Assembly: GCF_036906915.1 (NCBI RefSeq)
Contig: NZ_JBAKHX010000031.1
Coordinates: 21,007-85,006 of the forward strand
Source: Phytohabitans sp036906915
GTDB taxonomy: Bacteria > Actinomycetota > Actinomycetes > Mycobacteriales > Micromonosporaceae
DNA length: 64,000 nt
Reading direction: 5' to 3'
The position numbers and the translations under genes are program-made. This document shows, in pieces, positions 28,997-35,734 of the stretch (its first letter is position 1; the number at the start of each line of letters is the position of its first letter). The notes below the pieces were generated by a model. That model searched no databases and was not told the DNA's origin. It saw only the letters and a program-made list of their open reading frames with translations.

Positions 28997-29788
28997 ATGG
29001 TTACGAGTCCGCTGGTCGGCGACGTGTTCGGCGCCGTGGTGCGCGATGCCCTCGCGGTGTCGAGGGGCGTGGGCGCTCGCCCGCTGGCCGGTGGCAGGCT
29101 GCCGCGACCGGTCATCGAGATCGTCGAGCGCGACGACGGGTTGATCAGCGCGGTGATGGCGGACGGCTACCTGGCCGAGCCGGACCAGTGGCCGGCACAC
29201 GACCGGCGGGCGCTGGACCTGGTACGCGGACGGGTTTTGGACATCGGCGTGGGTGCCGGGCGGGCGGCGCTGGCGTTGCAGGAGCGCGGCCTGCGCGTGA
29301 CGGGCCTGGACATCTCAGCCGGCGCGATCGCCGTGAGCCGTGCCCGCGGGGTGCGCGACCTGGCGCACGCCAGCGTCGAGCAGCACGCCGCGGCCGGTCG
29401 CCGGTACGACACGTTTCTGCTGCTGGGCAACAACCTCGGTCTGCTGCAAGGGCGCGAGCGGGCACCGGAGTTCCTGGCCGCGCTCGCCCGGATGGCCAGC
29501 CCGGGGGCGCGGGTGGTCGCGCAGGGCACCGACCCGTACGGCACCACCGATCCGGTGCAGGTCCGGTATCACGCGCGCAACCGCGAGCATGGGCGGCTCG
29601 GCGGGCAGTTGCGGCTGCGACTGCGCTACCGCGAATTGGCCACCGACTGGTTCGACTACCTGGTCTGCTCGGTCGACGAGCTGTCCGAGCTGCTCTCCGG
29701 CACCGGCTGGGATCTGGCCGACGTCGACGACGCCGACGCCCCGTACTACCTGGCCACCCTCGTACGCGCGGGGGGCCGCCGGGTCTGA
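28997..29788 (+). CDS. Class I SAM-dependent methyltransferase
   Basis: A 263-residue protein with the AdoMet motif I VLDIGVGAGRAALAL, acidic motif II VTGLDISAGAIAV and post-II FLLLGNNLGLLQG. A conserved DGLISAVMADGYLAEP segment precedes the core, seen in uncharacterised actinobacterial methyltransferases. No acceptor specificity can be read. The stop codon lies in the loop of a strong terminator hairpin shared with the convergent MFS gene. Confidence 0.85.
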   Translation: MVTSPLVGDVFGAVVRDALAVSRGVGARPLAGGRLPRPVIEIVERDDGLISAVMADGYLAEPDQWPAHDRRALDLVRGRVLDIGVGAGRAALALQERGLRVTGLDISAGAIAVSRARGVRDLAHASVEQHAAAGRRYDTFLLLGNNLGLLQGRERAPEFLAALARMASPGARVVAQGTDPYGTTDPVQVRYHARNREHGRLGGQLRLRLRYRELATDWFDYLVCSVDELSELLSGTGWDLADVDDADAPYYLATLVRAGGRRV

Positions 29789-29803
29789 CGACCCGGCGGC
29801 CCC
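29772..29803. terminator. Bidirectional terminator with the methyltransferase stop in its loop
   Basis: A perfect 13-bp GC-rich stem (29772-29784 with 29791-29803, GGGGCCGCCGGGT and complement) and a 6-base loop CTGACG that contains the TGA stop of the methyltransferase. It sits between convergent genes ending at 29788 and 29819. Confidence 0.8.
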
Positions 29804-29818
29804 ACTGGTGGTCGCGGT

Positions 29819-31291
29819 TCAGGCGGCCGTGGCGAGCCGTCGCTTGCGGTTGATCAGCGGTACGACGTTGAGCAGCAGGCCAGCCAGCGCGACGCCCGTG
29901 ACCAGGTTGATCCCCGGGTGGTACTGGCTGAAGTCGGCCGTCGCCTCGGCCGGCCCGGTCACCGTGACCAGCGCGGTGACCACGGCGAGCACCAGCGCGG
30001 CGCCGACCTGGCCGGAGGTCTGCACGAGGCCGGCGGCCAGGCCCTGCTCCGAGTCGTCGATGCCCTCGGTGGCCTGCGACATGATCGAGCTGAAGCCGAA
30101 CGCGAACCCGCCGCCGAGCAACAGCATGGTCGGCAGGACGGTGACGAGGTAGTTCGGCACCGTACCCGAGGTCAGCAGGAACCACGCGTAGCCGAGGGTC
30201 AGCGACGCCATCGCGCTGTTGATCAGCCGCTGCGTCCCGTACCGGTTGATGAGCCCGCCGACGAACGGCGAGGTGAACGCGACCAGGAGCCCGGCGGGCA
30301 GCAGGGCCAGCGCCACCTTCAGCGGCGACCATCCCTGGGTGTCCTGCAGGTAGAGGGTCATCATGAACTGGAAGCTCAGGTACGAGCCGAACAGCGCGAT
30401 CACGCTCAGGTTGGCCCGGACGATCGAGCCCACCCGCAGGATGCCCAGGCGGATCAGCGGGTGCGCGATCCGGTTCTCGGTGACCACGAAGGCGACCAGC
30501 AGTGCCGCCGCGACCAGCGCCGATCCGAGCGTGACCGGGTCGAGCCAGCCGCGGTCGGGCGCGGAGACCACCGTGTACACGGCCAGCAGCATGCCGCCTG
30601 TCAGGGTCGCCGCGCCGAGCAGGTCATGGCCGCCGTCGGCGGCCGGCCGGTCACGCGGGATCAGCGCGAGGCCGGCGACCAGGGCCATCAGCGCCAGCGG
30701 TACGGGGATGAGGAAGGTCCACCGCCATCCCAGGCTGGTGAGCAGGCCACCGAGGATGAGACCGGAGGAGTAGCCGCTGGCGCCGAAGACCGTGAAGATC
30801 GACAGCGCGCGGTTCCGGGCCGGGCCCTCCGGGAACGTCGTGGTCAGGATCGACATGGCCGTCGGCGCCGTGAACGCCGCGGCGAGACCCTTGATGAAGC
30901 GCGTGATGATGAGCAGCGTGCCGTCGTCGACCAGCCCGCCGACGAGCGATGCGACGGCGAAGACGGCAAGGGCGATCAGGAATATCCGCCGCCGGCCGAG
31001 CAGGTCCGCGGTGCGGCCCCCGAGTAGCAGCAGGCCCCCGTAGCCCAGCACGTAGCCGTTGACGATCCACTGCAGCGAGGTGGTCGACATGCCCAGGTCG
31101 GCGCCGATGGACGGCAGCGCCACCCCGACCATGGAGACGTCGAGACCATCGAGGAACAGCACGGTGCACAGCACCGCGAGCACACCCCAGAGTCGAGGCG
31201 TCCAGCGCTGTTCGGCTGGTTCGGGCGCGGTCGACGGGATGGTCGCGGTCGCGGTGTGCGCCGGACCGGTGGAGGCTTCGGTGATAGACAC
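29819..31291 (-). CDS. MFS drug-efflux transporter (DHA2/EmrB-QacA-like)
   Basis: A 490-residue membrane protein with about 14 hydrophobic segments. Motif A appears as GGRTADLLGRRRIF, motif C as GASGYSSGLILGGLL, and the first helix carries the LDGLDVSMVGVALPSI motif typical of DHA2 exporters. Expected to export toxic compounds by proton antiport. It is transcribed alone; a perfect ATGCACGTGCAT palindrome lies 15 bases upstream of the start, probably a repressor site, but the regulator is not adjacent. Confidence 0.92.
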   Translation of the reverse strand: MSITEASTGPAHTATATIPSTAPEPAEQRWTPRLWGVLAVLCTVLFLDGLDVSMVGVALPSIGADLGMSTTSLQWIVNGYVLGYGGLLLLGGRTADLLGRRRIFLIALAVFAVASLVGGLVDDGTLLIITRFIKGLAAAFTAPTAMSILTTTFPEGPARNRALSIFTVFGASGYSSGLILGGLLTSLGWRWTFLIPVPLALMALVAGLALIPRDRPAADGGHDLLGAATLTGGMLLAVYTVVSAPDRGWLDPVTLGSALVAAALLVAFVVTENRIAHPLIRLGILRVGSIVRANLSVIALFGSYLSFQFMMTLYLQDTQGWSPLKVALALLPAGLLVAFTSPFVGGLINRYGTQRLINSAMASLTLGYAWFLLTSGTVPNYLVTVLPTMLLLGGGFAFGFSSIMSQATEGIDDSEQGLAAGLVQTSGQVGAALVLAVVTALVTVTGPAEATADFSQYHPGINLVTGVALAGLLLNVVPLINRKRRLATAA

Positions 31292-31305
31292 GTCGGGAAC
31301 ATTAA

Positions 31306-31317
31306 ATGCACGTGCAT
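31306..31317. promoter_or_regulatory. Operator candidate upstream of the MFS transporter
   Basis: ATGCACGTGCAT is a perfect 12-bp palindrome 15 bases upstream of the MFS ATG. Related words (CATGCAC at about 31326, GTGCAT at about 31356) repeat nearby. Fits a MarR/TetR-type repressor site. Confidence 0.5.
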
Positions 31318-31589
31318 CAGATGTCCATGCACAAGATGTCCGGGCAAGTAATGCGAGTGCATCTACGCGGCCGGCCGGGTACGATGCCCGACAAGATCCG
31401 CCGCACCGTTCTTGACGTGCGGAAATCCGCCCACGATCAGCCTACTGCGATCGCCGCCCGTGGCCCGAAAGCCCGCGAACCGCCCACTGTGACAAGCGCC
31501 GCACCCCTACATCCAGCCCGCGCCGCCGCCCCGCGCGCTCTCCGCCGCGCGCTTCCCCGCCGCGCTTCCCCGCCGCGCGCTCTCCCCGC

Positions 31590-31648
31590 CGATCAAGGGC
31601 AAACGCACGTGGTTCGATCTCTTTTCCACGTGCGTTTGCCCTTGATCG
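31590..31648. repeat. Palindromic dispersed element, copy B
   Basis: Arms 31590-31612 and 31626-31648 are perfectly complementary over 23 bases around the same 13-base loop as copy A at 2974-3032. Where copy A has GGTCAACC, copy B has GGGCAAAC, with the matching change in the opposite arm. It lies 35 bases past the stop of the CE15 gene, in the same orientation relative to its gene as copy A. Confidence 0.9.
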
Positions 31649-31683
31649 ATGCGACCTTCCTTGATCGAGGGAAGAGGGCCTCT

Positions 31684-33372
31684 CTAGCGGGCCGTGCAGG
31701 TGGGGGTCATGCCCGTACCGGTGCCGGCGCCCTGGAAGCCGAACTCGGTCGACTGGCCGGCGGCGATGCTGCCGTTGTAGCCGACGTTGGTGAACTGGAC
31801 CGCACCGGTGTTGCCGCTGCGGTTGACGTTCCAGGCGTTGGTGACGCTGGCGCCCGACGGCAGGGTCAGTGCCACCGTCCAGCCGTCGACCGGCGCGGAG
31901 CCGGCGGTGACCCGCACCGTCGCGACGAAGCCACCGGTCCACTGGTTGAGCGACACCGACGCCGTGCAGTCGCTACCGGTCGGCGGGCTCGTCGGCGGCG
32001 TGGTTGGCGGCGTGGTTGGCGGCGTGGTCGGCGGCGTGGTCGGCGGCGTGGTCGGGGGAGTGGCGGGTGGCGTGCTCGGCGGCGTTGTCGGCGGTGTGGT
32101 GAGCGGTGGCGTCGTCGGGCCGTCGGTCAGCATCGGCGTCTGCCAGTCTCGCCACTCGGCCAGGTTGCCGGGCTTCCGGCTGGAGATCCGGATCGTGCCG
32201 GGGGCATTGCCCGTCTTCAGCAGGAACTTCTGGATGGTCTGCTGTAGCGGCGTACGCCATTCCGTCCGGTTGGCGCAGTGGGTACCGTCCGTGACGTCAG
32301 ACCAGTAGGTGATGTTGTCACCCGCGCCGAGTGCCTTGTAGACCTCGGCGCCGCCGAGCGCCGCGACGCTGCCGGACCTGGCGGCCAGCCAGTCGATGTG
32401 CGGGTTCTCCATGATGAACAGCCCGCGCGGCGCCACCATGGCCACCGCCGAGTGCGTGTCGACCGGCAGCGTGTTCGGGTTGCCGGTGAAGGCGCTGAAC
32501 GCGTCGCCGAGCCACGGCTGCTCGCCGTAGGCGCTGCTCAGCGGCTGGGCGCCCGACTCACCGGGAATGCCGCGGAAGATGGGTGCGCCGCCGCTGCCCG
32601 ACTCGATGGGCATGGTCAGCGCGATGCGCTGGTCGAACACGCCGGCTACGAAGGCACCCTTGCCGTACCGGGAGCACCCGGTGACGCCGGTCGCGTCGGC
32701 GCGCAGGATGTTGCCGCCGGACTGCTCGATGACGTCGATGATCCGGCTCACGCCCCATGCCCAGGCCATCAGCAGGCCGGTGCCGCTGGTGTTGCCGTAG
32801 ATGCTGTAGAACGCGCCCTGTTTGTTGTTGCGCGCCGTGCCCTCTCGCCCGACCGTGAAGGGGTCGTAGCTGATCACCGCGGCGCCGGAGGCGCGAATGG
32901 TGGCGGTGTCGGCGCCGAAACCGCCGTAGACCACGACGGCTGGGAAGGGGCCGGTGCCACTCGGCAGCTGCACGCCGGCCGAGAAGCTGGAGCTCCGCCC
33001 GTTGTGCGACACGTTCACCGTGACGGTCGAGCTCGACACCGTTCCGGTGACGGTAGCGGGCTTGGCGGGCTTGTCGCCGTAGACGTACCTCTCCGACAGC
33101 TCCCTGATCTCCGCCCGCCGGCACCGCCAGTCGGACTTGGAGGAGATGCGCGTGCCGTCCACCTTCCGGAACGGATCGGGAAGCCTGGAGTTCGAGGTCA
33201 ACGAGACGTTGCCGGGCACTGGACAGTCGGCGCCCTCGTCTTCGACGAGCGCGGCGGCCATGGCGTTCGTGGCTTTAAATACCACGGTTACCGCGCCGGC
33301 GGCCGCGAGTGCCGTCACGGCCAGCGCGATGATTGTCTTACGGATCCTAGGGCGGCCCGAGCCGATGATCAC
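31684..33372 (-). CDS. Glucuronoyl methylesterase (CE15) with C-terminal CBM2
   Basis: A 562-residue secreted enzyme that cleaves ester links between glucuronoxylan and lignin. The signal sequence is followed by the CE15 domain with nucleophile Ser234 in TGCSRYGKGA, acidic residue Glu257 in PIESGSGG, and His365 in DGTHCANRT. A Thr/Pro linker of TTPP repeats (about 413-466) leads to a family 2 carbohydrate-binding module (about 467-562, opening CTASVSLNQWTGGF and closing with a second Cys near the end). All catalytic residues are present. An inverted repeat CGGAA-GTT-TTCCG lies about 105 bases upstream. Confidence 0.92.
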   Translation of the reverse strand: MIIGSGRPRIRKTIIALAVTALAAAGAVTVVFKATNAMAAALVEDEGADCPVPGNVSLTSNSRLPDPFRKVDGTRISSKSDWRCRRAEIRELSERYVYGDKPAKPATVTGTVSSSTVTVNVSHNGRSSSFSAGVQLPSGTGPFPAVVVYGGFGADTATIRASGAAVISYDPFTVGREGTARNNKQGAFYSIYGNTSGTGLLMAWAWGVSRIIDVIEQSGGNILRADATGVTGCSRYGKGAFVAGVFDQRIALTMPIESGSGGAPIFRGIPGESGAQPLSSAYGEQPWLGDAFSAFTGNPNTLPVDTHSAVAMVAPRGLFIMENPHIDWLAARSGSVAALGGAEVYKALGAGDNITYWSDVTDGTHCANRTEWRTPLQQTIQKFLLKTGNAPGTIRISSRKPGNLAEWRDWQTPMLTDGPTTPPLTTPPTTPPSTPPATPPTTPPTTPPTTPPTTPPTTPPTSPPTGSDCTASVSLNQWTGGFVATVRVTAGSAPVDGWTVALTLPSGASVTNAWNVNRSGNTGAVQFTNVGYNGSIAAGQSTEFGFQGAGTGTGMTPTCTAR

Positions 33373-33476
33373 TAGGGCTCTCCTTCCCGGGTGGAAGCCG
33401 CAACGTGATCGATGATCACGAATGTCGAGTACGTCAAGTGTCGACCACCGTCTTCCGGGGTGTCAACGACATCTCC

Positions 33477-33489
33477 CGGAAGTTTTCCG
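33477..33489. promoter_or_regulatory. Inverted repeat upstream of the CE15 gene
   Basis: CGGAA-GTT-TTCCG, a perfect 5-3-5 inverted repeat, about 105 bases before the esterase start and 16 bases past the RraA stop. Similar in composition to the CGAAACTTTCG site at 2932 but with a wider spacer. Candidate LacI-type operator. Confidence 0.4.
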
Positions 33490-33504
33490 AGAACGAGATC
33501 GACT

Positions 33505-34182
33505 TCAGACGGTGAAGCGCAGCGTCGAAGGCTCACCGCGTGCCAGCCGTTCGGTGTGCGCGGCCAGGTCGACGCAGTCGCTGAGCGCGGCGCCCTGTGC
33601 CAATCGGTCGGCGACCCGGGCCTCGGTCGCCATGAGCTCGACGGCGGCGGTGAGTGACCCGATGGCGGTTGCCGGGTCGAGCACCACGATGCCGTCGTGG
33701 TCAGCGACGACGATGTCACCGGCACCGACCCGGACACCGCCGCAGCTGACGGTCTCACCGACGGTGGCAAGGCGAGTGGTCGACCCGGCCATCGGCGTGA
33801 CGTGGCGGCTGTAGACCGGAAGGTCGCACGAGGCGACGAACCGCAGGTCGCGGTAGCCGCCGTCGACGATGATGCCGGCCAGGCCCTTGGCGAGCGCGGC
33901 GCGGGCGAACAGCTCGCCGGCCAGGGCGGTCTCAAGGCCGCCGCCGTCGACCACCACGACGTCGCCGGGCCCGGCGTGCTCGATGGCCTGGAGGACGCCG
34001 AGAAAGTCGTGGCGGCAGCGCACCGTCACTGCCGGTCCACACAGGACCCGGTTGCTCGACCGGCACCGCAGGGCCGGCGACATCACCCGGGTGTCCTTGG
34101 CGACGTCACACAGGGCGGTGGTGTCGACCCTCGCGGCGAGCGCGCGGATGGTCGCCAGGTCGTCGGGTGTTGGCTGCGGCAC
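33505..34182 (-). CDS. RraA-family protein (4-hydroxy-4-methyl-2-oxoglutarate aldolase-like)
   Basis: A 225-residue cytoplasmic protein of the RraA/HMG-aldolase fold. The signature GGGLETALAGELFARAALA followed by GIIVDGGYRD contains the Arg-Asp pair that binds pyruvate and the divalent metal. Family members either cleave 4-hydroxy-4-methyl-2-oxoglutarate (aromatic/lignin catabolism) or, in enterobacteria, inhibit RNase E. The complete catalytic signature favours an aldolase. Same strand as the CE15 gene downstream but 130 bases apart. Confidence 0.85.
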   Translation of the reverse strand: MPQPTPDDLATIRALAARVDTTALCDVAKDTRVMSPALRCRSSNRVLCGPAVTVRCRHDFLGVLQAIEHAGPGDVVVVDGGGLETALAGELFARAALAKGLAGIIVDGGYRDLRFVASCDLPVYSRHVTPMAGSTTRLATVGETVSCGGVRVGAGDIVVADHDGIVVLDPATAIGSLTAAVELMATEARVADRLAQGAALSDCVDLAAHTERLARGEPSTLRFTV

Positions 34183-34336
34183 GACGCGACGTTACCTGTC
34201 GTGAGGCTCAGCAGGGCCTCTGAGGGGCATCTTGATCATGTGGAGACTGACTAACGTGGCGTGAAGTCGATCTGAAACCGGCCTCTGTTTCGATCGGCGC
34301 GCGGGCGCGTGTGGATGTCACGAAGGGCGGTGTCGG

Positions 34337-35734
34337 ATGAAGAGCGCGGATGTCACGGCCTTACGACGTGATCTGGCTGGCCAGGTGCTGCTACCGGACG
34401 ATGCCGGCTACGACGGGCTCCGGACGGTGTGGAACGCGATGGTCGACCGGCGACCGGCGGTCATCGTCCGGTGCGCGAGCGCCTCCGCCGTCGCCACGGC
34501 CATCCGGTTCGCGCGTGCGCACGGTCTGGAGATCGGCGTACGCTGCGGCGGCCACAGCGTGGCCGGGATGTCGGTGCCCGACGGCGGGTTGATGCTCGAC
34601 CTGACCCCAATGGCCGCGGTCCGGGTGGATCCGGAGCGGCGCCGGGCGTGGGCGCAAGGCGGCGCGCTGCTAGGCGCGGTGGATCGGGCCACCCAGCCGT
34701 TCGGTCTGGCCACGACGGCGGGAAACGTCTCGCATACCGGAGTCGGTGGGCTGACCCTCGGCGGCGGCATGGGCTGGCTCGCCCGCCGGCACGGTCTCAC
34801 CTGCGACAACGTCGTGAGCTTCGAGTTGGTGACCGCCGACGGCGAGCGGGTGCGGGCCACCGACTCGGACAACTCCGACCTGTTCTGGGGCTTGCGAGGT
34901 GGGGGTGGCAACTTCGGGGTGGTCACCGACTTCGAGTTCCGCCTGCACCATGTCGGCACGGCGGCGCTGGTCGCCGACCTGTACTACCCGGCGCAGGATG
35001 CGGCGACGGCGATGCGAGCCTGGCGCGACCTGATCCCGTACGCGCCGCGCCGCGCGACGCTTACGGCCTGGGCAGGCACGGCCGGCCCGTGGCCCTTCCT
35101 TCCGTCCGAGCTCCACCATCGTTCCGTGGTCAGCGTGGGACTGGTCTGGGTGGGCGACCCCGACGAAGGGCGCGAACAGGTCACCGCGCTACGGGCGGCC
35201 ACGCCCGCGGCGGCCGAGTGGATCCGGGAGCTGAGCTACCTGGAGCTGCAGACCATGGACGACGACCGGGAGGGGCACCACCAGCGGCGGTACTGGAAGG
35301 GGCACTACCTGCGCGCGCTGGACGACGCCGCGATCGACGCCTTCGTCGCCCGCGGCGCGCCCGCCGGCACCGACGAACCCGCACTGCTGCCGGCGGCCAG
35401 CCTCCAGGCGTACGGCGGCGCGATCGCCGACGTCGCCGACGACGACACGGCCTTCGCCCATCGCGGCGCGCTCGTGGAGTTCGTGGCCAGCGCCGCCTGG
35501 ACCGATCCCGCTGAAGACGAGATCCGGATGGCCAACGCCCGGTCGTTCGGCGCCGCCATCGAGCCGTTCGCGAGTGGCGCCTACGTCAACGCGCTGGCCG
35601 ACGAAGGGGAGCAAGGTGTTCGCCGTGCCTACGGCGCCGCCAAGCTCGCCCGGCTGGGTGTGATCAAGCACCGGTACGACCCGAACAATGTGTTCCATCT
35701 CAACCACAACATCCCACCGATCACCGGGGGATGA
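34337..35734 (+). CDS. FAD-linked oxidoreductase (berberine bridge enzyme-like)
   Basis: A 465-residue PCMH/VAO-type flavoprotein. The His of RCGGHSVAGMS is the usual covalent 8-alpha FAD attachment. The second (6-S-Cys) site seen in bicovalent members is absent: the corresponding stretch reads NVSHTGVGGLTLGGGMGW. Other landmarks are GLTCDNV and the C-terminal BBE segment LGVIKHRYDPNNVFHLNHNI. No Tat or signal sequence. It probably oxidises an alcohol, sugar or phenolic. Convergent with the PL26-like gene, overlapping it by 14 bases. Confidence 0.9.
   Translation: MKSADVTALRRDLAGQVLLPDDAGYDGLRTVWNAMVDRRPAVIVRCASASAVATAIRFARAHGLEIGVRCGGHSVAGMSVPDGGLMLDLTPMAAVRVDPERRRAWAQGGALLGAVDRATQPFGLATTAGNVSHTGVGGLTLGGGMGWLARRHGLTCDNVVSFELVTADGERVRATDSDNSDLFWGLRGGGGNFGVVTDFEFRLHHVGTAALVADLYYPAQDAATAMRAWRDLIPYAPRRATLTAWAGTAGPWPFLPSELHHRSVVSVGLVWVGDPDEGREQVTALRAATPAAAEWIRELSYLELQTMDDDREGHHQRRYWKGHYLRALDDAAIDAFVARGAPAGTDEPALLPAASLQAYGGAIADVADDDTAFAHRGALVEFVASAAWTDPAEDEIRMANARSFGAAIEPFASGAYVNALADEGEQGVRRAYGAAKLARLGVIKHRYDPNNVFHLNHNIPPITGG

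Larger units (their letters stand above)
31292..31683. other. 392-bp intergenic region with operator palindrome and dispersed repeat
   Basis: No gene is supported. From left to right it holds the MFS operator candidate (31306-31317), a stretch with repeated GATGTCC, a run of imperfect CCGCGCGCTCTCC/CCGCGCTTCCC repeats (about 31535-31588), and copy B of the palindromic element (31590-31648). The open plus-strand frame from 31306 has no protein-like features. Confidence 0.6.

Noticed and set aside
31980..32100. Dense GGCGGCGTGGT repeats
   Set aside because: They encode the Thr/Pro linker between CE15 and CBM2 and need no other explanation.
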